A stretch of DNA of 64,000 nt from Mucilaginibacter mali (GTDB lineage: Bacteria > Bacteroidota > Bacteroidia > Sphingobacteriales > Sphingobacteriaceae), in contig NZ_CP054139.1 in assembly GCF_013283875.1 (NCBI RefSeq), positions 558,001 to 622,000 on the forward strand, given 5' to 3'. Position numbers and translations under genes: made by a program. Shown piece after piece: positions 1 to 6,648 of this stretch (positions within the stretch are counted from its first letter, which is position 1; each line of letters opens with the position of its first letter). A model generated the notes under the pieces. It had not been told where the DNA came from. It did not search any database and worked only from the letters and a program-made list of their open reading frames with translations.

Positions 1-1179
1 ACCTTCTTTAGCTTCAATTATCTCCTGCACTTCCTCATAAGCAAAGCGGCGGTCGGAGTGGATAACGGTTTTGCCGTACCACTCATTGATCACCCTTGCA
101 TTATCATCCAGTTCAAAAACGGCGGCGAAGCAAAGTTTATCTTCTTTTGGCCGCAATGAGCATAGCCCGTTCGATAACCTTTCGGGCAGCATGGGAATCA
201 CGCGGTCAACCAAATAAACCGATGTGCCTCGGTCAAAAGCTTCCTTATCCAGGGCCGAATCGGGCACAATGTAGTGCGCCACATCGGCAATATGTACCCC
301 CACCTCGTAATTGCCGTTATCCAGCTTGCGGAACGACAGGGCATCGTCAAAATCCTTAGCATCAACCGGGTCGATGGTCATGGTCAGCACGTTCCTGAAA
401 TCGCGGCGGCGGGCTATCTCGGCTTCGCTGATCACATCCGGTATCGCTTCCGATTCTTCCTCTACCTCTTTAGGGAACGACAGCGGGAAACCATACTCGG
501 CCAAAATGGCGTTCATTTCGGTATCGTTCTCGCCCTGCTCGCCCAGTATATGTTTAATGCGGCCAATAGGGTTTTTGGCTTCAGGCGGCCAATCGGTTAT
601 TTCGGCAACGGCCTTTATGCCGTTCTTTGCACCGTTAAGATCGGCAATGGGGATGAATATGTCGTGCATCATCTTGCGATCGTCCGGCACAAAAAAGGCA
701 AACCGCTCCGATAGTTTTACAATGCCGGTAAACTCGGTTTTGGCACGCTTGATGATCTCTATCACCTCGCCCTCTTTACGCTTGCCCTTGCTTTTGGCGT
801 AAACATAAACCTTCACACGGTCGCCGTTCAGGGCGTTCTTCAGTTTGCGGGGAGCAACGTAAATGTCGCTCTCATCGGTATCGTCGGTAACAATAAAGGC
901 CGAGCCATCGTTAGTGAGGTCAACCTTACCTTCAACAAAGGTTTTCAGTTCTACCAGTTGAAATTTGCCGTGGCTTATCTCTTTCAGCACGCCGGCAAAG
1001 GCCTCATCTTTCAGTATCTCCAGTATCACCTTGCGGGCCTCATCGTCATGCACGTTCAGCGCGGCCGATACCTGTTTATAGTTTTGTGGTATATTTCCGT
1101 TCTTCTCAAAAATATCAAGCACCATTTGCGTAAGCACCTGCTTAATAGAAGAATTATGTTTCTGTTTCTTTTTAGACAT
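1..1179 (-). CDS. rnr: Ribonuclease R, 5' part (runs off the window)
   Basis: Processive 3'-to-5' exoribonuclease of the RNase II/R family that degrades structured RNA in the cytoplasm. The first 393 residues are present; the family is usually about 700 residues or more, so the rest lies beyond base 1. A basic N-terminus (MSKKKQKHNSS) is followed by winged-helix and cold-shock-like regions. The RNB catalytic domain starts near residue 265 with TIDPVDAKDFDDA, which carries the metal-binding aspartates. Further RNB motifs such as GVHIADVAHYI and DRVIPMLPE follow. The ATG at 1179 is the first in frame and lies about 20 bases after a TATCTTTG -7 element. It appears to be transcribed alone. Confidence 0.95.
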   Translation of the reverse strand, partial: MSKKKQKHNSSIKQVLTQMVLDIFEKNGNIPQNYKQVSAALNVHDDEARKVILEILKDEAFAGVLKEISHGKFQLVELKTFVEGKVDLTNDGSAFIVTDDTDESDIYVAPRKLKNALNGDRVKVYVYAKSKGKRKEGEVIEIIKRAKTEFTGIVKLSERFAFFVPDDRKMMHDIFIPIADLNGAKNGIKAVAEITDWPPEAKNPIGRIKHILGEQGENDTEMNAILAEYGFPLSFPKEVEEESEAIPDVISEAEIARRRDFRNVLTMTIDPVDAKDFDDALSFRKLDNGNYEVGVHIADVAHYIVPDSALDKEAFDRGTSVYLVDRVIPMLPERLSNGLCSLRPKEDKLCFAAVFELDDNARVINEWYGKTVIHSDRRFAYEEVQEIIEAKEG

Positions 1180-1198
1180 AGGTAGTATTATAATAATG

Positions 1199-1206
1199 CA
1201 AAGATA
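1199..1206 (-). promoter_or_regulatory. Candidate -7 element of rnr
   Basis: The minus strand reads TATCTTTG, a full match to the Bacteroidota -7 consensus TAnnTTTG, 20 bases before the rnr start codon. No clear -33 TTG was seen at the usual spacing, so this is a consensus match only. Confidence 0.4.
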
Positions 1207-1263
1207 CAGGTTGTTAGGTTAATTTAACTATAAGGGTAATTTAACCACAAAGGGCGCAAAGTT

Positions 1264-1342
1264 TGTCTGAATCAGAATTTACAAGATTTTAAAATTTCCA
1301 GAATTCTGCTCATTCTTAAATTCTGAAAATCCTGATTCAGAT
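1264..1342. repeat. Dispersed palindromic repeat, AATCAGAATTTACA family, copy 1
   Basis: An imperfect inverted repeat opens with GTCTGAATCAGAATTTACA and closes with the complement (CCTGATTCAGAT). A second copy lies at 9443-9521. Both copies sit close to a GC-rich patch with similar wording (CCCCGCT...GGGGTTTCC), here at 1384-1452. The rest of the 1180-1465 gap contains ACCACAAAGGGCGCAAAG at 1236-1260, related to the repeat at 60646-60788. No gene is seen in the gap. Confidence 0.75.
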
Positions 1343-1465
1343 ATTTGAAAATGAACGGTTAGCATTTCATCGGTACCTGTAGCCCCGCTTTCCGCTACAA
1401 CTCCTCACTTCGCTACGCTGCGTTCCGGGGTTTCCGCTGCAATCGGGTTTAAGTTGATGGGAGTG

Positions 1466-1807
1466 CTACACAATAAAGTAGCCGCCTTTTGAATGTTGCA
1501 GATAAATTTCTACCTCGGCCAGTTTGCTTTTTATAGGGTTTATCAATTCAAAAACATCTTCATAACGGTTGGTTTTAGAATTGATGTTAACGATACAAAT
1601 CTTTAAGTCGCTAACCTTTTGCTGGTAGTAAAGGTTTTTATCGTTGGTAAGTAATACATCGAAATTATTGGCCGACATGAGTGCAAGCAGACTGCCGTTC
1701 TTAGTACCCAGCCAATCCATATCGCGCACAGTAAGTATTTCGTAACCGGTATCTATAAACCTGTATTTAAGTTTTACAGGCAACTGCTCATCAATTAATA
1801 TTTTCAT
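1466..1807 (-). CDS. DUF5615 PIN-like protein, probable toxin of a DUF433/DUF5615 pair
   Basis: A 113-residue protein that starts MKILIDEQLP, the usual opening of DUF5615 PIN-like proteins. It carries the acidic residues of the PIN fold: D5 and E6, the DMDWLGT segment, and TNDKN near residue 57. The ATG at 1807 is preferred over one four codons upstream because it gives the family start. Its start lies inside the preceding DUF433 gene (17-base overlap), as in co-translated toxin-antitoxin pairs. RNase activity is inferred from the family and has not been shown for this protein. Confidence 0.8.
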   Translation of the reverse strand: MKILIDEQLPVKLKYRFIDTGYEILTVRDMDWLGTKNGSLLALMSANNFDVLLTNDKNLYYQQKVSDLKICIVNINSKTNRYEDVFELINPIKSKLAEVEIYLQHSKGGYFIV

Positions 1808-2021
1808 ACAGGTGGGCATCCGTAAGTAGCTTTTCGGATGTTTGTAATACCGCCAGGCAGTAATCGCGTGGTATATAGTCGAAGTCGTTCAGAAAGTCGT
1901 TCAATGAATCGCCGGCTTCAAGGTAATCAAACAAGTTTTTAACAGGTACACGTGTCCCTTTAAAAACAGGGGTGCCGCCTAATATATCTTTGTCAACAAT
2001 TACAGCTTCAACTACTTTCAT
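1791..2021 (-). CDS. DUF433 protein, probable antitoxin
   Basis: A 76-residue protein with the DUF433 core: DKDILGGTPVFKGTRVPV followed by LFDYLEAGDSLNDFLNDF. The family has a winged-helix-like fold and is commonly encoded just upstream of DUF5615 (VapB45/VapC45-like modules). It overlaps the DUF5615 gene by 17 bases, which fits an antitoxin-first operon. Whether this pair is an active addiction module cannot be told from sequence. Confidence 0.85.
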   Translation of the reverse strand: MKVVEAVIVDKDILGGTPVFKGTRVPVKNLFDYLEAGDSLNDFLNDFDYIPRDYCLAVLQTSEKLLTDAHLYENIN

Positions 2022-2055
2022 ACGATAAAGTTACAAAATAATATTACACATATTA

Positions 2056-3756
2056 CTACTGTTTCCCCGGTATCGCAGCTATCAACCGCCTGGTATAATC
2101 TTTTTGCGGATGATCGTAAATAGCATCGGCATCGCCTATCTCTTCTATCTGGCCTTTGTTCATGATCATGATGCGGTCGCTGATGTGCTTGATGACTGAT
2201 AGATCGTGCGAGATAAAGATGTAGGTTAGCTTCAGTTCTTCCTGCAATTCGCGCAGCAGGTTAAGCACCTGGGCCTGCACCGAAACATCAAGCGCCGAAA
2301 CAGATTCATCGCAGATGATAAACCGTGGCTGCAGGGCCAGCGCGCGGGCTATCACAATGCGCTGCCTTTGCCCGCCCGAAAACTCGTGCGGGTAGCGGTT
2401 AAAATGATCGGGGTTAAGGTTAACGCGTTCCAGCAGTTGCAGTACCTTTTGTTTACGCTCGGTATTGTTGTTATAAAGCTGGTGTACCTGCAATGGTTCC
2501 ATCAGTGAATCACCCACGGTAAGCCGCGGGTTAAGCGCCGAGTAGGGGTCCTGAAAAATGATCTGTACATCGCGGCGCATCTGGCGCATAGCGGTGGTGT
2601 TCAGTTGGCGCAGGTCGGTACCTTCGAAACTGATCTGTCCCGAAGTCGGTTCTATCAAACGCAAAATACTGCGCCCCAAAGTGGTTTTGCCGCAGCCCGA
2701 TTCGCCAGCCAAGCCCAATGTTTCGCCGGGGAAAACATCGAAGCTAACCCCGTTAACCGCTTTTACCACCTGCTTTTTCTTGTCAAACAGGCCTCCGCCA
2801 ACGGGGAACCACGTATTCAAATCATTTACGCTAAGTAGTGGCTGTTGGATATAGAGTTGCTTTTTCCGTTCGGCAATTTCGGCAGGGGAGTAGGTGTAAC
2901 GGGTTCTAATCTCGTTCAGGTCGGCGTTATCACCTGCACTTAAAAAATCGGCCACGGTTGGCAATATCCTTAAATGCAAAGCAGGCGAGGGGCGGCAAGC
3001 CAGCAGCCCCTTGGTATACGGGTGCCGCGGACTATTAAACACCTGCTTAACGGTGCATTGCTCTACAATCTCGCCTTTATACATCACGGCCACACGGTCG
3101 GCTATCTCGCTGATGACGCCCAGATCGTGCGAGATGAAGATAAGGCTCATGCAGCGCTCGGCCTTTAATTTCAGCAATAATTCGATGATGGTTTTCTGTA
3201 CCGTTACATCAAGGGCGGTGGTGGGTTCGTCGGCTATCAGCAGTTCGGGGTTGCAGCTTAAGGCCATGGCTATCATTACCCGCTGCTTTTGCCCGCCCGA
3301 TAGCTGGTGCGGGTAACTATCAAAAATGGCCTCGGGACGGGGCAACTGCACTTCGTTAAACAAAGCGATGGCCGCCGTCTTAGCCGCTTTTTTATCCATA
3401 CCAAGGTGCAGTTGTATAGCCTCGGTAACCTGTTTGCCACAAGTGATGACCGGGTTTAACGATGTCATCGGCTCCTGGAAGATCATGGCGATCTTATTGC
3501 CGCGCCATTGCTGCATCTGCTTTTCGGGCAGGGCCAGCAGGTCGGTATCATCCAACAGGATGTTGCCGCTGATACCGGTATACTTTTCATCATGCAGCCG
3601 CATCAGCGCCAGCGAGGTAACCGATTTCCCCGAGCCGGATTCGCCCACGATGCCCAGGGTTTCGCCTTTTTTTAATTCAAAGGAGATTCCCTTAACGGCT
3701 TCGAACACACCATCGCGGCTTTTAAAGGCTACTTTAAGGTTATTTACTTTAAGCAT
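2056..3756 (-). CDS. Fused dipeptide/oligopeptide ABC transporter ATPase (DppD-DppF type)
   Basis: A 566-residue protein with two complete ABC ATPase domains in one chain; in many bacteria these are two genes (dppD and dppF). The first half has Walker A GESGSGKSVTS, signature LSGGQKQRVMIAMAL and Walker B LLIADEPTTALD. The second half starts near residue 310 and has GESGCGKTTLGRS, FSGGQRQRIVIARAL and FIICDESVSALD. It should energise peptide import, but no permease or binding protein lies beside it. The ATG at 3756 begins MLKVNNLKVAF; a TTG three codons upstream is less likely. It overlaps the preceding exonuclease gene by 8 bases. Confidence 0.93.
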   Translation of the reverse strand: MLKVNNLKVAFKSRDGVFEAVKGISFELKKGETLGIVGESGSGKSVTSLALMRLHDEKYTGISGNILLDDTDLLALPEKQMQQWRGNKIAMIFQEPMTSLNPVITCGKQVTEAIQLHLGMDKKAAKTAAIALFNEVQLPRPEAIFDSYPHQLSGGQKQRVMIAMALSCNPELLIADEPTTALDVTVQKTIIELLLKLKAERCMSLIFISHDLGVISEIADRVAVMYKGEIVEQCTVKQVFNSPRHPYTKGLLACRPSPALHLRILPTVADFLSAGDNADLNEIRTRYTYSPAEIAERKKQLYIQQPLLSVNDLNTWFPVGGGLFDKKKQVVKAVNGVSFDVFPGETLGLAGESGCGKTTLGRSILRLIEPTSGQISFEGTDLRQLNTTAMRQMRRDVQIIFQDPYSALNPRLTVGDSLMEPLQVHQLYNNNTERKQKVLQLLERVNLNPDHFNRYPHEFSGGQRQRIVIARALALQPRFIICDESVSALDVSVQAQVLNLLRELQEELKLTYIFISHDLSVIKHISDRIMIMNKGQIEEIGDADAIYDHPQKDYTRRLIAAIPGKQ

Positions 3757-4465
3757 CAGGGGCAACTATGGTTATGCTGTCGTCGGCTATTAAATCCTGC
3801 CCGCGGAATCGGCGCAGCAGTTGAGCGGTGGCTATCACATCTTTCTGGCAATAGGTACAAATACGGTCGAGCTGGTTCTCGTTCCAATATACGTGGCCTA
3901 CCTGGCTGCCGTCTATATCATCTTTCGGGGTGGGGATATCAAATATAGCTGTTAACAAACTTAGCGAAGTATAGCTTTTATAATCGCCGAATTTCCACAG
4001 TTCCATGGTATCGATATGATTGATCTCCCATGGTTTTTTACCTGCTATTTGCAGCTGAGCAGGCAGCTTAATACCATGTATCAGCATACGGCGGCAAATG
4101 TAAGGGAAATCAAACTCCTTGCCATTGTGCGCGCAAAGCACCAGGTTAGCCGGTCTGCCTTTCAGCATCATGGCAAACTTTACCAGTAACTCGCGCTCGT
4201 CATGCCCGGCAAATGATTTTACGCGGAATCCGGTAGGCATTTCTTTGGTGAACATCCCCACGGAAATACAAACAATCTTGCCGAACTCGGCCCAGATGCC
4301 GGCACGCTCGTAGAAAGTATCGGCGGGTTCTTCTTTGCGCTGGTACTGGGTCTTGGCATCCCACAGTTTCTGCATGTGTTCGGGCAGTTCATCGTGGGTG
4401 GCGTATTGCGGCACGGTCTCAATGTCCAGCACCATCAGGTTAAGCAGATCCAGTTGTTCCAGCAT
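3749..4465 (-). CDS. Predicted 3'-5' exonuclease, DNA polymerase B exonuclease-like
   Basis: A 238-residue DnaQ-fold protein of the PolB-like exonuclease group. It shows the ExoI motif VLDIETVP (residues about 12-19), an ExoII-like region LVLCAHNGKEFDFPYICRR (about 120) and an ExoIII-like YCQKDVIATAQLL near the C-terminus. No polymerase domain is present. The product probably trims DNA 3' ends in repair. Its last codons overlap the start of the ABC ATPase gene, so the two are co-transcribed although their functions look unrelated. Confidence 0.85.
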   Translation of the reverse strand: MLEQLDLLNLMVLDIETVPQYATHDELPEHMQKLWDAKTQYQRKEEPADTFYERAGIWAEFGKIVCISVGMFTKEMPTGFRVKSFAGHDERELLVKFAMMLKGRPANLVLCAHNGKEFDFPYICRRMLIHGIKLPAQLQIAGKKPWEINHIDTMELWKFGDYKSYTSLSLLTAIFDIPTPKDDIDGSQVGHVYWNENQLDRICTYCQKDVIATAQLLRRFRGQDLIADDSITIVAPDA

Positions 4466-4561
4466 GTGTGTTTGTTAATAGAAAGGGCAAAATAGTAAAA
4501 GTTGGTGGTTCATAGTTGATAGTTCATAGCTGTTTTTAGATTTATGGCTTAGGGGTGATGA

Positions 4562-4593
4562 TTTGGCTATTAAAGTCTATTTCATTAACTTTG
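4562..4593 (+). promoter_or_regulatory. Promoter of the antitoxin/PIN pair
   Basis: TTTG at 4562-4565 and TAACTTTG at 4586-4593 are separated by 20 bases, a full match to the Bacteroidota TTTG / TAnnTTTG promoter. The start codon of the first gene follows about 20 bases later. Confidence 0.6.
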
Positions 4594-4612
4594 ATATGCA
4601 TTAAAGAAAACA

Positions 4613-4834
4613 ATGGCATTACCACAACGATCACATACCGAACTTAATCCTGTTCAGGTTAGTTTGCTCAGACTTTTTAATATCCCGATGTCTGAAGAAG
4701 ATACGCTGCAATTGAAACAAGTGCTGGTCGATCATTATTCTGCATTATTAGAGCAAGAAATAAATCATGTGGTTATAGAAAAAGGATATATACAAGATGA
4801 CTTTGATAAGATGCTCAATGATCCCGATCAATGA
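4613..4834 (+). CDS. Small hypothetical protein, probable antitoxin of the PIN toxin
   Basis: A 73-residue, acidic, probably helical protein (MALPQRSHTELNPVQVSLLRL...). No named domain is recognised. Its stop codon overlaps the start of the PIN-domain gene in an ATGA arrangement, which is typical for antitoxin-toxin operons. The antitoxin role is inferred from size and position only. Confidence 0.7.
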   Translation: MALPQRSHTELNPVQVSLLRLFNIPMSEEDTLQLKQVLVDHYSALLEQEINHVVIEKGYIQDDFDKMLNDPDQ

Positions 4835-5238
4835 AGGTTGTTATTGATACCAATTGTCTTTTAGTCTCTATTCCCTCTCAAAGTAAATATTATTGGCTAT
4901 ATATTGCTTTTAAAACAGGGCGTTTTGAATGGCTAATAAGTAACGAGATTATGGCTGAGTATGAGGAAATGCTGATTAGGCGATACTCTGAAAAGACTGC
5001 AAATTTAGTTCTCTCAATACTAAGTGTGGCACCAAACGTTACTTTTGAAGAACCATATTTCAAATGGAATTTAGTTGAACTTGATGCCGATGACAATAAA
5101 TTTGCAGACCTGTCAATTGCTGCTAATGCAGATTTTCTTGTTACAAATGATAAACATTTCGCTCCTTTAAAACTGATCGATTTTCCCCGAATTAACATTG
5201 TAAGTTTAGATGAATTTGAGAAGGTAATCTTAGGCTAA
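4831..5238 (+). CDS. PIN-domain protein (putative toxin, COG1569-like)
   Basis: A 135-residue PIN-fold nuclease. The N-terminus MKVVIDTNCLL holds the first catalytic aspartate. E44 (EIMAEYEEML) and the D-D-N-K-F-A-D-L segment near residues 87-94 supply further acidic residues, and FLVTNDKHF is the final conserved motif. VapC-like toxins of this fold cleave RNA. Translation is probably coupled to the upstream gene through the ATGA overlap. Confidence 0.85.
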   Translation: MKVVIDTNCLLVSIPSQSKYYWLYIAFKTGRFEWLISNEIMAEYEEMLIRRYSEKTANLVLSILSVAPNVTFEEPYFKWNLVELDADDNKFADLSIAANADFLVTNDKHFAPLKLIDFPRINIVSLDEFEKVILG

Positions 5239-5271
5239 TACTCCTATCTCCATCAACTTCACAATTTTTTA

Positions 5272-5279
5272 TATTTTTG
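5272..5279 (+). promoter_or_regulatory. Candidate -7 element of the glycosyltransferase gene
   Basis: TATTTTTG matches TAnnTTTG and lies 38 bases before the start codon at 5318. No convincing -33 TTG was found. Confidence 0.4.
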
Positions 5280-5317
5280 GAAACTTAACACGTATCGCAC
5301 AAACAATTACCCCTTAA

Positions 5318-6040
5318 ATGAATATCACCAGCCTATCCATTATCATCCCTGCCTATAACGAAGGTAATACCATCCATCTTATCCTGGATAAAATAAAAAC
5401 GGTTGAACTGGTTGGCGGTATCAAAAAAGAGATCATCATTGTAAACGACTGTTCTAAAGACCATACCGAACAAGCCATACAAGATTACCAACAGGCCAAC
5501 CCTGAGTTGAATATCCAGTACTTTAAGCACGCGGTAAATATGGGCAAAGGCGCCGCCCTGCATACCGGTATACAAAAAGCCACCGGCGACTACCTTGTTA
5601 TCCAGGACGCCGACTTAGAGTACGATCCTGCCGAATATAACGACCTGTTAAAACCGGTTGTTAAGGGCTTCGCTGATGTGGTTTTCGGTTCGCGCTTTAT
5701 GGGAGGAAATCCGCATCGTATCCTGTTCTTTTGGCACACCATTGGCAACCGCTGGCTAACCTTAGCAACCAATATGTTTGGCAACCTGAACCTTACGGAT
5801 ATGGAGACCTGTTATAAACTGTTCAATACCAAAATGATACAAGGTATTAAGTTGGAAGAACAACGTTTTGGCTTTGAACCCGAGGTAACCCTAAAGGTAG
5901 CGCGCATCCCTAAAATACGTATTTACGAAGTGGGCATATCCTACTACGGCCGTACTTACGAAGAGGGTAAAAAGATTGGCTGGAAGGACGGTGTGAGGGC
6001 GATATATTGTATTTTGAAATACGGGATGTTTAAAGGGTAG
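5318..6040 (+). CDS. Family 2 glycosyltransferase (polyprenyl-phosphate sugar synthase-like)
   Basis: A 240-residue GT-A fold enzyme. SIIIPAYNEGNTI (residues 7-19) starts the nucleotide-binding fold, IIIVNDCSKD and LVIQDADLEYDP hold the aspartates that bind UDP/GDP-sugar and metal, and GFEPEVTLKVARI resembles the acceptor region of dolichyl-phosphate mannose synthase-like enzymes. There is no membrane anchor. The likely reaction is transfer of a sugar to a lipid phosphate at the inner membrane face; the sugar cannot be told from sequence. Confidence 0.9.
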   Translation: MNITSLSIIIPAYNEGNTIHLILDKIKTVELVGGIKKEIIIVNDCSKDHTEQAIQDYQQANPELNIQYFKHAVNMGKGAALHTGIQKATGDYLVIQDADLEYDPAEYNDLLKPVVKGFADVVFGSRFMGGNPHRILFFWHTIGNRWLTLATNMFGNLNLTDMETCYKLFNTKMIQGIKLEEQRFGFEPEVTLKVARIPKIRIYEVGISYYGRTYEEGKKIGWKDGVRAIYCILKYGMFKG

Positions 6041-6041
6041 G

Positions 6042-6056
6042 CCCCCTAAAGGGGGA
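6042..6056. repeat. Short palindrome CCCCCTAAAGGGGGA, truncated copy
   Basis: This is the core of a palindromic element found nine times in the window. It begins one base after the glycosyltransferase stop codon and lacks the second C-run that follows in the longer copies. Confidence 0.6.
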
Positions 6057-6060
6057 ACTT

Positions 6061-6156
6061 ATGTGCAGATGTGCAAATATGCAGATGTGCGTATGAAGGA
6101 ATGCTCACCGAAGTGGCAAATCATTTGCATATCTGCACATCTTCGCATTTGCATAT
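6061..6156. repeat. Inverted repeat with arms of four 8-nt units (TGTGCARA type)
   Basis: The left arm at 6061-6094 and the right arm at 6123-6156 are each 34 nt: four 8-nt units of the ATGTGCAG/ATATGCAA type plus AT. The arms enclose 28 bases without a gene. The right arm abuts the stop codon of the next gene. Related copies are at 61842-61875 (single arm) and 62784-62907. Confidence 0.75.
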
Positions 6157-6564
6157 TTATTTCCCAATCATCACCCCCGGTTTATTCACCACAGGTAATT
6201 TAATAAAGTTCGATTCTACGATACTTTCGGGCAGGAAGATGAATTTCTTGTCGAAGATCTCGCGGCCTATGTAGTAGCTTAACCAGTACTCGTTGGTAAG
6301 GCCGAAGGTTTGTTCGTCTATCGGTTCTATCAGTTTGTATGTACCAGCTTCCACCAGCGGGAACATGTGGCGCAGGGTTGATGTTTTTACCTGCTCGCCG
6401 TCCTTTTCGCCATAGCCTTTGCTGGTGATCAGTACATTCTCTATCGGCTCGTTCTTCAGGTTGATCAGGTAAACATACCAGGTTTTAAACTCCGGGCCTT
6501 CTCCCTCCAAAGCCACCGCAATGGCTATATCTTCTACTATATTTTCCGGCAGGTCTTTTTTCAT
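6157..6564 (-). CDS. Conserved hypothetical protein (135 aa)
   Basis: No family is recognised with certainty. The sequence looks like a soluble beta-rich domain: EGPEFKTWYVYLINL, ENVLITSKGYGEKDG and KLIEPIDEQTFGLTNEYW are probable strands. It ends in KLPVVNKPGVMIGK. There is no signal peptide or membrane segment. The ATG at 6564 (MKKDLPENIVED) is the first in frame. It lies just upstream of a nonad inverted repeat that separates it from topA, on the same strand. Confidence 0.75.
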   Translation of the reverse strand: MKKDLPENIVEDIAIAVALEGEGPEFKTWYVYLINLKNEPIENVLITSKGYGEKDGEQVKTSTLRHMFPLVEAGTYKLIEPIDEQTFGLTNEYWLSYYIGREIFDKKFIFLPESIVESNFIKLPVVNKPGVMIGK

Positions 6565-6567
6565 TTT

Positions 6568-6645
6568 TAGTTGATTAGGTTGACTGAGTTAGATTAAGTT
6601 GATTAGGTTCAACTATTCACTCAATCAACCTAATCAACTACTCAC
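6568..6645. repeat. Inverted repeat of 9-nt units (TTGATTAGG type), copy 1
   Basis: TAGTTGATTAGGTTGA at 6568-6583 pairs with TCAATCAACCTAATCAACTA at 6621-6640. Each side can be read as about four 9-nt units. It fills the gap between topA and the upstream hypothetical gene. A perfect 27-bp version is at 16831-16896. Confidence 0.7.
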
Positions 6646-6648
6646 TCA

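Noticed and set aside
96..1185. Plus-strand frames antisense to rnr
   Set aside because: The minus strand encodes a clear RNase R; these are shadows.
3757..3765. TTG start three codons upstream for the fused ABC ATPase
   Set aside because: The ATG at 3756 gives the usual family N-terminus and overlaps the upstream gene less.
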